From CAYVDH01 sp964450355 (GTDB taxonomy: Bacteria; Bacteroidota; Bacteroidia; NS11-12g; UBA955): a stretch of 22,412 bases of DNA. Shown here in pieces: positions 7,562-15,662 of the stretch (positions are counted from its first letter, which is position 1; the number at the start of each line of letters is the position of its first letter). Both the position numbers and the translations under genes were made by a program. The notes under the pieces were generated by a model. That model did no database searches. It worked only from the letters and a program-made list of their open reading frames with translations, and was not told the origin of the DNA. Location of the stretch: NCBI GenBank assembly GCA_964450355.1, contig CAYVDH010000039.1, positions 1-22,412 on the forward strand, written 5' to 3'.

Positions 7562-7766
7562 TTTCCTTTTTATTGGATTAATAAGGTTGTATCAATACCT
7601 CATCTCTCCCCTGTTCCCTCCTTCATGTCGTTTTGTACCTACTTGCAGCCAATACGCCATAGAAGCAATAAAAAAACACGGACCTATTAAAGGAATGGCT
7701 TTAACAGCCAAACGATTATCCCGTTGCCGCCCAGGAAAACCTGCTGGACACGATCCGGTGCCTTAG
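7545..7766 (+). CDS. yidD: Membrane protein insertion efficiency factor YidD
   Basis: YidD is a small membrane-associated protein that aids YidC-dependent insertion of inner-membrane proteins. The 73 residues show the family signature in order: an N-terminal amphipathic or hydrophobic helix, SPLFPPSCRFVPTCSQYA with conserved Cys residues, EAIKKHGPIKG, and a final RLSRC-PG-PAGHDPVP. The length is usual. The start ATG lies inside the end of rnpA (17-base overlap). In many Bacteroidota other envelope genes follow; here a 142-base gap and an independent transcription unit follow instead. Confidence 0.94.
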   Translation: MKKIINFLFIGLIRLYQYLISPLFPPSCRFVPTCSQYAIEAIKKHGPIKGMALTAKRLSRCRPGKPAGHDPVP

Positions 7767-7908
7767 GTTCTATAATCGTAAGTAATTTGAATTTATTGCA
7801 CTCATTAGCTCGTATGCTCGGTTCATAACAAACCCCTAATGCTGAATCTGGATTAAAATCAAAAATCCAAAAATTTAAAAACTTAAAAACTTTATCTTTG
7901 CCTAAGTT
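7767..7908. other. Intergenic stretch between yidD and the glycosyltransferase gene
   Basis: This 142-base gap is less AT-rich in its first half than other gaps in the window. It has a 6-base inverted pair CATTAG (7802-7807) / CTAATG (7836-7841). A short TGGATT/AATCCA hairpin lies at 7849-7869. The -7 box of the next gene is at 7892. A minus-strand ORF runs through it but overlaps yidD and has no recognisable product. I assign no function. Confidence 0.3.
7892..7899 (+). promoter_or_regulatory. -7 promoter element of the glycosyltransferase operon
   Basis: TATCTTTG is a full match to TAnnTTTG and ends nine bases before the TTG start at 7909, leaving a leader of at most a few bases. No TTG -33 element is visible at the expected spacing. 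Confidence 0.5.
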
Positions 7909-8769
7909 TTGAATCATTACCTCATATACCAAGCTTATGGTAAAGCTGAAATTTTTCACGAAGCCATTTATTCTATTCACTCTTTATTGAATAAACAATC
8001 TTCATTGGATTATCAAATCATTGTAGTAACTGACAACAGTGATTTTTTCAAACAATATTTAAATAGCAATACCATATACCATGAAGTAAGCAAGGAGCAA
8101 ATAAAATTATGGAGAGGCTCTATAGATTTCGTACACCGTGTAAAAATAGAAGTGCTACAAATGCTGAGCAAACAATACTCTGGTTCATTTCTTTACGTTG
8201 ATACTGATATTTATTTTCTAAATGAAATCAGTTCGCTTTTTCAGTTGATAGATCAAGGTAAATCCATCATGTGTTTCAGAGAAAATGCCATCAATGAAGG
8301 AAAAAACATATTGTACAAAAGACTCAATGCCTTTGTGAAATCGAAAAAAAATGACACGGTGATTACTCCTGAAACTACCATGTTCAACGCAGGTGTACTT
8401 GGATTTAATTCCAGTTTTTTTCCAGTTTTAGAATCTGTCAAATTACTTACAGACCAACTTTATCAAAAACACCCAACTTTCATCATTGAACAATTGGCGT
8501 TTTCATATTATTTACAACAACATGGCAATGTCATAGAAACCGAAGGTAAATGGGTTTTTCATTATTGGAATTTCAAAGAGTTTCGCCAAGTATTAGCTCA
8601 TTTATTTGAAAAAAACACACAAGGAGATGAGCTTTTTGCTAGTTTCAATAAAAATATTGTTACAGAAATGATAAAACCTAAAAGAGCTTATGAAAGTTTA
8701 CCCAGTTGGAAACGCAAAATAAAAAAAATATTACATAACACCTGGGTAATGCCAGAAATAAAAAAATAA
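7909..8769 (+). CDS. GT-A-fold glycosyltransferase-like protein
   Basis: This 286-residue protein looks like a nucleotide-diphospho-sugar transferase. A beta strand NHYLIYQAYG begins right at the N-terminus, and SGSFLYVDTDIYF follows further on. The DxD metal- and sugar-nucleotide-binding motif is Asp 98-Thr-Asp 100. A later MFNAGVLGFN segment resembles the acceptor loop of such enzymes. The basic C-terminus (KRKIKKILH) suggests membrane association. The start is TTG; an in-frame TAA ends just three bases before it, and no ATG gives the first beta strand, so TTG is well supported. It is followed after two bases by the SRPBCC gene. Donor and acceptor sugars cannot be deduced; a role in envelope polysaccharide or lipid glycosylation is inference. 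Confidence 0.75.
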   Translation: MNHYLIYQAYGKAEIFHEAIYSIHSLLNKQSSLDYQIIVVTDNSDFFKQYLNSNTIYHEVSKEQIKLWRGSIDFVHRVKIEVLQMLSKQYSGSFLYVDTDIYFLNEISSLFQLIDQGKSIMCFRENAINEGKNILYKRLNAFVKSKKNDTVITPETTMFNAGVLGFNSSFFPVLESVKLLTDQLYQKHPTFIIEQLAFSYYLQQHGNVIETEGKWVFHYWNFKEFRQVLAHLFEKNTQGDELFASFNKNIVTEMIKPKRAYESLPSWKRKIKKILHNTWVMPEIKK

Positions 8770-8771
8770 AA

Positions 8772-9230
8772 ATGAACGAATTATTTATTCAAAACTCCAT
8801 AGAAATACACTCCAATGCATCTAATGTATGGGAGGTATTAACACAATCACAACACACCATTAAATACATGTTTGGATGTAAAGCAATTACCAATTGGGAA
8901 ATAGGAAGCCCATTGTTATGGCAAGGCAGCTATGAAGGAAAAGACATGGTATTTGTGAAAGGTATTGTGAAAGAATACATAAGCGAAAAGTTGCTTATAT
9001 ATTCTACTATAGACCCTAACAATGCAAGCATTGCCGATATTCCAGAAAATTACTTAGATGTTCACTATATCATTGATAAAACAGATTCAGGAATTACACT
9101 AACCATCAAACAAGGAAATTACAAAACAGTAGCTCAAGGTGAGCAAAGGTACAACGAATCCATTGCTGGTGGTGGTTGGCAATCCATACTCGAACAAATT
9201 AAAACCATAGCTGAAAATTTAAATTCATAA
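8772..9230 (+). CDS. SRPBCC (AHSA1-like) domain protein
   Basis: This is a 152-residue START/SRPBCC-fold protein of the AHSA1 branch, small soluble proteins that bind hydrophobic ligands in a helix-grip cavity. Visible signs are an IQNSIEIHSNASNVWEVLT opening (strand then helix with W-V/L-T). WEIGSPLLWQGSYEGKD follows at about 42-58, and the C-terminal long helix is introduced by GGGWQSILEQIKTIAE. Length is usual for the family. No catalytic residue is expected. It sits two bases after the glycosyltransferase stop and five bases before the aminopeptidase start, so the three form one operon. I cannot name its ligand. Confidence 0.85.
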   Translation: MNELFIQNSIEIHSNASNVWEVLTQSQHTIKYMFGCKAITNWEIGSPLLWQGSYEGKDMVFVKGIVKEYISEKLLIYSTIDPNNASIADIPENYLDVHYIIDKTDSGITLTIKQGNYKTVAQGEQRYNESIAGGGWQSILEQIKTIAENLNS

Positions 9231-9235
9231 ACCCA

Positions 9236-11095
9236 TTGAAATTTTTTTATTTCATATTAAGCTTTGCTGTCGTTATTTTCTTTAGTAGATGTAACACACC
9301 ACATTTACCTGTTAAAAAAATGCCTTCTATAACAGTTAAAAACCACTCGTTTTCCAATTATGATTCAGTGAAATTAAACCACCTCCATTTGCAACTGGAA
9401 GTAAATTTTGAAAAAAAGACATTGAAAGGTAAAGCCATCTTAGATATTACCAACCATTCAGGATCTCCTTTTTTAATATTAGACACCAAAGATTTAACCA
9501 TTGAAAAGGTGTTGTTAGAAGACCATGAAAACACGGCTTATTCATTTACAGATGAACAAGAATACATAGGAAAAGGATTGGTAATTGAAATTAAAAAAGA
9601 GACTAAACAAGTATGCATTTACTACGAGACATCACCAAAAGCTGAAGCTTTGATGTGGCTAGAACCAGAACAGACAGCAGGAAAGCAACATCCATTTTTA
9701 TTTACTCAAAGCCAAGCCATATTGGCTAGATCGTGGATACCGTGCATGGATGCACCTGCAGTAAAATTCACATACAGTGCTGACATTGCTTGTCAAAATC
9801 AATACTTGCCTTTGATGAGTGCTCAAAACAATCCTACTAAAAACAAGGATGGCAAATACCATTTTGAAATGAAGCAACCCATTCCAAGTTATTTGCTGGC
9901 TTTAGCTGTTGGCAATTTATCGTTTAAAAGTTTGGGAGAATATTGTGGAGTGTATGCTGAACCTGAAATGCTGGAAAAAAGCGCTTATGAATTCTCTTCA
10001 TTGCCTCAAATGATTAAAGGCGCGGAAGAATTGTATGGCAAATACGCATGGGGTCGATACGATGTATTGGTATTGCCACCAAGCTTTCCCTTTGGAGGCA
10101 TGGAAAATCCTAAATTAACCTTTGCAACTCCTACCATCATTGCCGGAGACAAAAGCTTGGTATCACTAATTGCACATGAATTAGCACACAGTTGGAGTGG
10201 CAATTTAGTTACCAATCACACGTGGGATGATTTTTGGTTAAACGAAGGATTTACTGTGTATTTTGAGGAAAGAATCATGGAAAAATTGTATGGCAAAGAC
10301 TATGCCGACATGTTGGCTGAATTGAGTTTGGGAGAATTGAAGTTGACTTTAAATGATTTGATGATTAATGCGCCTGGAGATACCAAATTAAAATTAAATT
10401 TAAAAGGCAGAAATCCAGACGATGGTGTCAGTGATATTGCCTACATCAAAGGTAGTTTGTTTTTAAAATTACTAGAAAACAGCGTTGGAAGAACTGAATG
10501 GGATCGATTTTTAAATGAATATTTCAATCAATTTAAATGGAAAACCATCACTACCGAACAATTTATAGCCTATTTAAATGAAAACCTATTAAGTAAACAT
10601 CCTCAATTAAAATTAAACATCAATGAATGGATATATGACATAGGATTACCAAAAAATTGCCCTAAAGTAAACAGCAAAGAATTAGTAAAAATAAGTCAAA
10701 TGGCGAATGAAATAAATTCATCAAAAAATATAAATAAAATTGATACTGTTGGATTTACCACCCATCATTGGCTACATTTACTAAGGCAATTTATACCTGA
10801 TTCCGTGAAAACTATCATGCCTGAAATACAGAAAAAATTTGGTTTAAACGAAAGTCAAAATGCCGAAATTCAATGCGATTGGTATTTACTAAGCATTAAA
10901 ACCAATTACGATGTAGCCTTTCCATTTATTGACAAATATTTGAACTCGGTAGGAAGACGCAAATTCCTAAAACCTTTATACGAAGAACTATCTAAAACCA
11001 AAACAGGACTTGATTTTGCAAGGCAGATATTCTCAAAAGCTGAAGCTTCATATCATGCAGTATCTAGGAATACCATTAAAGAAATTTTAAAATAA
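9236..11095 (+). CDS. M1-family zinc aminopeptidase, lipoprotein
   Basis: This M1 (leukotriene A4 hydrolase-like) metallopeptidase removes N-terminal residues from peptides. The 619 residues begin with a lipoprotein signal (hydrophobic run, then FSRC with Cys 19), placing it on the membrane facing the periplasm. The exopeptidase motif GGMEN is at 287-291. Zinc ligands are H314-E-x-x-H318 and E337 of NEGF, spaced by the usual 18 residues. The C-terminal ~130 residues are the helical ARM-like domain of LTA4H-type enzymes. All catalytic residues are present. The start is TTG, five bases after the SRPBCC stop. It is the last gene of the 7909-11095 operon; a weak AT-rich hairpin (11090-11109) follows its stop. 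Confidence 0.93.
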   Translation: MKFFYFILSFAVVIFFSRCNTPHLPVKKMPSITVKNHSFSNYDSVKLNHLHLQLEVNFEKKTLKGKAILDITNHSGSPFLILDTKDLTIEKVLLEDHENTAYSFTDEQEYIGKGLVIEIKKETKQVCIYYETSPKAEALMWLEPEQTAGKQHPFLFTQSQAILARSWIPCMDAPAVKFTYSADIACQNQYLPLMSAQNNPTKNKDGKYHFEMKQPIPSYLLALAVGNLSFKSLGEYCGVYAEPEMLEKSAYEFSSLPQMIKGAEELYGKYAWGRYDVLVLPPSFPFGGMENPKLTFATPTIIAGDKSLVSLIAHELAHSWSGNLVTNHTWDDFWLNEGFTVYFEERIMEKLYGKDYADMLAELSLGELKLTLNDLMINAPGDTKLKLNLKGRNPDDGVSDIAYIKGSLFLKLLENSVGRTEWDRFLNEYFNQFKWKTITTEQFIAYLNENLLSKHPQLKLNINEWIYDIGLPKNCPKVNSKELVKISQMANEINSSKNINKIDTVGFTTHHWLHLLRQFIPDSVKTIMPEIQKKFGLNESQNAEIQCDWYLLSIKTNYDVAFPFIDKYLNSVGRRKFLKPLYEELSKTKTGLDFARQIFSKAEASYHAVSRNTIKEILK

Positions 11096-11156
11096 CTCAT
11101 TCGTTATTTGGAGTTTGATATTTATTTTTCACTTCTAATTGAATAAATGATACTCC
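11090..11156. other. Weak hairpins in the gap after the aminopeptidase gene
   Basis: AAATAAC (11090-11096) pairs with GTTATTT (11103-11109). Next, GGAGT (11110-11114) pairs with ACTCC (11152-11156), with an imperfect inner match. The stems are AT-rich with no good T run, so a role as terminator is possible but weak. Confidence 0.25.
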
Positions 11157-11166
11157 TTATGCGTTA

Positions 11167-11197
11167 TTGTATTGAATGAGGGTAATGCATATTTTTG
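11167..11197 (+). promoter_or_regulatory. Promoter of the CAP-domain gene
   Basis: A -33 TTG (11167-11169) and a -7 TATTTTTG (11190-11197) are 20 bases apart. The ATG at 11203 comes five bases after the -7 box, so the transcript would be essentially leaderless. The box lies downstream of the earlier ATG at 11176, which argues against that start. Confidence 0.55.
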
Positions 11198-11202
11198 TTG
11201 AA

Positions 11203-13461
11203 ATGAAACACTGTTTTTTATGGCTCTTATTATGTTATGTTATCAATGGAAGCGCTCAATACACTGAGTTTCCTAAGTTAGAGTCGTTATTCAATGCCTC
11301 TAAATATGATAAATGCATAGAAAAAGCGAGTGAAGAAGTGGTAGCTAATTCAAAAGAATTATACCCTTATTATTGGCTCATTAAATGTTACATTGCTGTA
11401 GATGAATTGGATGAACATCCATTAAAAAAATCTGCAATCAACAAAGCTTTAAATACTGCCCTGAAATTAAAGAAAAAAGACACTAAAGGCCAACTTTTTT
11501 CAGAATTGAATAACGAAATGATTACCATTGAAGAGAAAACATTAGTTGAAGCAGAAAAACAATGTGATATCAACGAAAGCAAAAGCAATGATTTATTTCA
11601 AAAATTAGCTGAGCTAACCGAAAAACAAAGCATCAGATACAAACACTATTTATGTAAAGAAAAAAACAATGATGCAACTGCCATCAAAGATCTAGTTCAA
11701 ATAATTGAAACAAATTATTTACATTTTAAAACCAAAAATAAATTATACGAAAACATGGATTACGCCTATGCCTATTTGATGTCGAAATACATTGAAATGG
11801 GATATCATGAAAAAGCTTATAGGTGTTTATTAAAATCTAAAGAAGCCAATACAAGCAGTGAAAACTCTGATAAAATTTGGATCAATTATTTAAACAACCT
11901 TGACTTTTACTTGAGTGAACAAAGTTCAATGTCAGAATTTAACAGAGTAAGCAAATTATTGAATCAGGGGGATAGCTTATTGAATGAAAAAACCATAAAA
12001 TCCACTATTCTAATAGTGAATGAAATGGAAATGAAAGCAACAATTTTTATTCTTAACAACGAAGAACTTGCCTACAAAAGCTCTGAAAAATATTATTTAA
12101 TTAAAAACAAAAACGCAGATAGTTTTAATGCATTAAACTTGCGAATTTATGCATTTTCTAAAACGAATAAATACAACAACACCGAATTGTTTTTTAAGAA
12201 TTGGATTACCTTTCAGTCTAAATTCAAAAAAACTGCTATGAGTTTTGCCGATATACAATCCGTATATCAAAGCATCTATTCAAAAAAGAATTATGTTTTA
12301 TGTTCAGAACTACTTAAGCACAGTAAACAAAGTTATCCAAAATGGAATAAAGAACTGCTTGCATTAAATACTCAATTGGATAAAACTGTAAACGATTTTG
12401 TTGCCAATCCTGAAAATGCTAAAAACACAGACAAAATAAATGAACTAAGTCAAACTTTCAGCAGCAAAAGCATCAAAGACAAACAACATCAAATGTATGT
12501 TGCAAAGTTAGAATCTGACCTTAAAAACAAACAATTTTCTTCGTTTTCTGTCAACATCAGAAAGGCATTAATTATTTTTCCTAACGACCCAAAATTACTC
12601 GCTTTACAAAAAAATTTCATAGTTGCTGATTATTTGAATTTCAAACAAAAAACACAATATTTCAGTCAAGATTCTTTGTTTTCAAAAATGCCTGATATCA
12701 GTAAATGCAATGCAGGAATGGTGAGTAAAAGGGGAAATGATGTGGTGTTAGAAACCATTAACTATTGCCGAAGGTTAGCTGGCATCAACGATAGTTGTGT
12801 ATTAGACCCTGAATTAAATAAAAAATGCCAAGCTGCTGCTTTGATGATGAGTGCTAATGGTGATTTAAATCACCACCCACCAAAAACTTGGAAATGTTAT
12901 ACTCAAATGGGGTATGATGCAGCATCAAGTAGCAATTTATCTTTAGGTCATTCTTTTGAACAAGCAGTATTGGGACAAATGGAAGATTTTGGTAGTAATA
13001 ACTTTTCGTGTGGACATAGACGTTGGATATTAAACCCCTACAACACTGTGTTTGCTCATGGAAGTACCGAAAGTGCAACCAGTATTTGGACCTTTGGCAG
13101 CTCTAATTCCAAGTTAAAAAAAACAATAACTTTCAACCAAAATATACCTGTATGCTGGCCTGCTGCTAATTATTTCCCAAACAATTTATTGGCAGAAAGA
13201 TGGAGTTTCTCTCTTTCATCTGCTGATTTTACTAAAGCTAAAGTCACTGTGACTGAAAATGGGAAACCTATAAAAGTAAAACTCGAACCATTCAGCAATG
13301 GTTATGGTCAAAACACCCTAGTATTTATTCCTGAAATATCAAAAAGCGAAGGTAAAACTTACATTGTAACAATCAGCAACGTCATGGTATTTTTAGATTA
13401 TGGAAGCTCTGAAAGTAAAAATTTTACTTACAAAGTGATGCCGCTGAATATAGTTGAATAA
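11203..13461 (+). CDS. Secreted CAP (SCP-like) domain protein with helical-repeat N-terminus
   Basis: I chose the ATG at 11203 (752 residues) over one 27 bases upstream. It gives a clean signal peptide (MKHCFLWLLLC...GSAQ) and lies just after a promoter -7 box. After the signal come about 480 residues that look like a helical solenoid (TPR-like: repeated paired amphipathic helices rich in Lys, Asn, Tyr). The last ~250 residues hold a CAP/SCP-like domain. Its signs are INYCRRLAGI near the domain start, a His pair (NHHPPKTW), GHSFEQAV, and SCGHRRWILNP, the G-H-R-W-I-L signature. A final beta-rich section follows. CAP domains occur in secreted proteins; no enzymatic role is established for this type. 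The substrate or partner is unknown. Confidence 0.8.
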   Translation: MKHCFLWLLLCYVINGSAQYTEFPKLESLFNASKYDKCIEKASEEVVANSKELYPYYWLIKCYIAVDELDEHPLKKSAINKALNTALKLKKKDTKGQLFSELNNEMITIEEKTLVEAEKQCDINESKSNDLFQKLAELTEKQSIRYKHYLCKEKNNDATAIKDLVQIIETNYLHFKTKNKLYENMDYAYAYLMSKYIEMGYHEKAYRCLLKSKEANTSSENSDKIWINYLNNLDFYLSEQSSMSEFNRVSKLLNQGDSLLNEKTIKSTILIVNEMEMKATIFILNNEELAYKSSEKYYLIKNKNADSFNALNLRIYAFSKTNKYNNTELFFKNWITFQSKFKKTAMSFADIQSVYQSIYSKKNYVLCSELLKHSKQSYPKWNKELLALNTQLDKTVNDFVANPENAKNTDKINELSQTFSSKSIKDKQHQMYVAKLESDLKNKQFSSFSVNIRKALIIFPNDPKLLALQKNFIVADYLNFKQKTQYFSQDSLFSKMPDISKCNAGMVSKRGNDVVLETINYCRRLAGINDSCVLDPELNKKCQAAALMMSANGDLNHHPPKTWKCYTQMGYDAASSSNLSLGHSFEQAVLGQMEDFGSNNFSCGHRRWILNPYNTVFAHGSTESATSIWTFGSSNSKLKKTITFNQNIPVCWPAANYFPNNLLAERWSFSLSSADFTKAKVTVTENGKPIKVKLEPFSNGYGQNTLVFIPEISKSEGKTYIVTISNVMVFLDYGSSESKNFTYKVMPLNIVE

Positions 13462-13507
13462 AATTTAAAACTTTTTGTCTTAAAAAAACAAATTGGCAGT
13501 TTTTTTG

Positions 13508-13515
13508 TAACTTTG
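13508..13515 (+). promoter_or_regulatory. -7 promoter element of the CBS-protein gene
   Basis: TAACTTTG fully matches TAnnTTTG and ends 16 bases before the ATG at 13532. No TTG is found 18-20 bases upstream; the nearest are at 12 and 30 bases. Confidence 0.5.
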
Positions 13516-13531
13516 TAAAAAACCCAATTGC

Positions 13532-14191
13532 ATGGTCTCTCAATTTCTATCTGAATCTACATTGCCCCTAACACAAAACATGACAGTGAAAGAGGCGAAA
13601 AAAGAATTGGTAAACAACCGTTTAACTTTTCTGCCATTGATTATCAATCAGCAATTGGTGAATTACATAGGATACTCCCAACTTGAACAAGCAGATGACA
13701 ATGAATTAATTGCTAATTTGCCATTGTTTTCTCCAATTTTGCCTGTAATCAATTCCACCCAACACATTCTTGATGCCATTAAACAATTAAAATCACTGGA
13801 CTTGCCTTTGTTGGTGGTGACAGACGAAAACCACGAATATCTTGGAATCATAAAAACATCTGAATTGGTAAAAATTTTAAGTTTGAGCTATTCCATAGGA
13901 TCTGCTGGCAGCATCATCGTTCTTCAAGTAAAACCGCAAGATTATTCCATTAGCGACCTATCGAGAATAATAGAATACAACGATGCTAAGGTATTAGGAG
14001 TGTTCACTTTTGAAACTTCTGACAATGATTTAATAGAAATACACATGAAACTAAACACCACAGTGTTAGCAAATATATTATCTACCCTTGAAAGGTATGA
14101 CTACAATGTAATTTCTTATTACAATCGCGAAGATTTGTTATTCGACAATGATTTAAGGTATAAAAGTTTAATGAATTATTTAGATTTATAA
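13532..14191 (+). CDS. CBS-domain protein with ACT-like C-terminus
   Basis: This 219-residue cytoplasmic protein has two CBS motifs. The first runs from TVKEAKKELVNNRLTFLPLI to about 60. The second runs from about 75 (ILDAIKQLKSLDLPLLVVTD) to the LGIIKTSELVKIL end at about 115. The CBS pair typically binds adenine nucleotides. The C-terminal ~90 residues (SIIVLQVKPQDYS...) resemble an ACT-like regulatory domain. A single protein with CBS pair plus ACT-like tail beside nadK is a known Bacteroidota arrangement, from memory. It is followed by an Omp85 gene seven bases after its stop, so the two are probably co-transcribed. The ligand and target are unknown. A minus-strand ORF inside it is a shadow. 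Confidence 0.82.
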   Translation: MVSQFLSESTLPLTQNMTVKEAKKELVNNRLTFLPLIINQQLVNYIGYSQLEQADDNELIANLPLFSPILPVINSTQHILDAIKQLKSLDLPLLVVTDENHEYLGIIKTSELVKILSLSYSIGSAGSIIVLQVKPQDYSISDLSRIIEYNDAKVLGVFTFETSDNDLIEIHMKLNTTVLANILSTLERYDYNVISYYNREDLLFDNDLRYKSLMNYLDL

Positions 14192-14198
14192 ACTGAAT

Positions 14199-15572
14199 TT
14201 GAAAAAAATAGGTTTCATTTTATTCTTTATTTTTTTAGGATTTCAATTAAAATCTCAATCAAAGGATTCTGCATTTGTAATCAGACAAATACTCATAAAG
14301 GGCAATAAAAAAACCAAAGACTTTATCATTCAAAGAGACCTTACTTTCAAAGCTGGTGATACCATTAAAAATTGGCAAGAAGAGAAAGAACTAAGCAGAA
14401 AACAATTGTTAAATTTATTTTTATTTAACGAAGTGTATATTGAATTGGTAGATCATTGTGCTGTAATTACAGTATTAGAACGCTGGTACATTTGGCCAAT
14501 TCCAATTGTTGAGCTTGCAGACAGAAACTTTAACCAATGGTGGCTTAGCAAAGATTTATCTCGACTCATTTACGGAATAGAATTAAAATGGCATAACATA
14601 GGTGGATTAAACCACACCTTGTTACTTGATGCACAAACAGGATACACGCGTAAAATCAACATCAATTACAAAGTTCCTTACATCAATAAAAAATTGACAT
14701 GGGGGCTGCAAGTAAACATGGGAACAAGTGCTAATAGAGAATTATGGTACCGAACCATCAATGACAAAGTGGCATTTTTTAGAAACAATGATTTAGTCAT
14801 AGTAAACCGAAAAAATTTCGAACTAAAAGCAACTCACCGCAAACGAATTAACAATTATCATCAACCATACATTGGTTATAGATACACCAGAGTGAGTGAT
14901 ACTGTATTAAGAGACCAAGTCAACAGCAATTATCTGTTAAACAAAAACATCAACTATCAAAATGAATATTACTTAGGTTATCAATTCACACACGACAAAA
15001 GAGATTTCAGAGGATTTCCATTAACAGGACATTACTTTAAAGCAAGCATCGAAGGACCATATTTTCTCAAGCAAAAATCTCCTATCATCAACATAAAACT
15101 ACAAGCTTCTAAATACCACCAGATAAAATCCAATTGGTTCCTAAGTGCTGGAACGATTTTGAGGTATTTTAATTTAAATAAAATTCCTTATTCAAACATT
15201 CAAGCGTTGGGTTACAATAGAGAAATTATTAGAGGATACGAATTGAATGTGATAGATGGCAATCATTTTATCTTAGGTAAATCTGAATTAAAATACCGTT
15301 TTTTAAATAAAAAATACCCTTTGAAATACGAATTCAAAGGATACAAAGAACTTCCATGTTACGCTTTTGTAAGTAGTTTTTACGATATAGGTTATGTTAA
15401 AAACAATAATAAAATGGCCATCATAGACAACTTATTGCCTAACGAATGGCAATATGGGTATGGCATTGGATTGAATGTGGTGTTTTTTTACGATTATTGT
15501 GTAAGATTGGAGTACAGCAATAATAAATATGATTTTCACAGAATGTACCTCAATTTTATAGCCCCAATATAA
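14199..15572 (+). CDS. Omp85-family (BamA-like) outer membrane protein
   Basis: This 457-residue Omp85-type beta-barrel begins with a signal peptide MKKIGFILFFIFLGFQLKSQ. A single POTRA domain (about 22-98) is recognised by the IRQILIKGNKKTKDFII opening and the typical LL-LFLFNEV-I end. The barrel follows, made of alternating-hydrophobicity strands. It includes the family's loop-6 IRGY motif (I344-Y347), reading REIIRGYEL, and it ends in a surface-antigen-like strand. One POTRA is fewer than the five of BamA, so it is a lineage relative rather than BamA itself. Its start is TTG, seven bases after the CBS-gene stop. A role in outer-membrane protein assembly or transport is inference. Confidence 0.85.
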   Translation: MKKIGFILFFIFLGFQLKSQSKDSAFVIRQILIKGNKKTKDFIIQRDLTFKAGDTIKNWQEEKELSRKQLLNLFLFNEVYIELVDHCAVITVLERWYIWPIPIVELADRNFNQWWLSKDLSRLIYGIELKWHNIGGLNHTLLLDAQTGYTRKININYKVPYINKKLTWGLQVNMGTSANRELWYRTINDKVAFFRNNDLVIVNRKNFELKATHRKRINNYHQPYIGYRYTRVSDTVLRDQVNSNYLLNKNINYQNEYYLGYQFTHDKRDFRGFPLTGHYFKASIEGPYFLKQKSPIINIKLQASKYHQIKSNWFLSAGTILRYFNLNKIPYSNIQALGYNREIIRGYELNVIDGNHFILGKSELKYRFLNKKYPLKYEFKGYKELPCYAFVSSFYDIGYVKNNNKMAIIDNLLPNEWQYGYGIGLNVVFFYDYCVRLEYSNNKYDFHRMYLNFIAPI

Positions 15573-15586
15573 TCTCAAGTAAAAAA

Positions 15587-15615
15587 TTGCTATTTTACAA
15601 AAAGTATTATCTTTG
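15587..15615 (+). promoter_or_regulatory. Promoter of the NAD kinase gene
   Basis: A -33 TTG (15587-15589) and a -7 TATCTTTG (15608-15615) are 18 bases apart. The leader to the ATG at 15663 would be about 43 bases, the longest of the predicted plus-strand leaders here. Confidence 0.7.
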
Positions 15616-15662
15616 TTCTAAACATCATCAAGGTATAACCTTGCGTGAATTGATTTCAAAAA

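Noticed and set aside
7767..7908. Riboswitch before the glycosyltransferase
   Set aside because: Only short stems are visible, none matching a known riboswitch core, and the promoter box lies downstream of them.
7687..7980. Minus-strand ORF of 97 codons across the yidD-glycosyltransferase gap
   Set aside because: It overlaps the yidD C-terminus and the glycosyltransferase start, both well supported, and has no recognisable product. The non-coding gap itself is reported as a finding.
12854..13078. Minus-strand ORF in the CAP domain
   Set aside because: The plus strand encodes the conserved CAP motifs here, including GHRRWIL, so this is a shadow.
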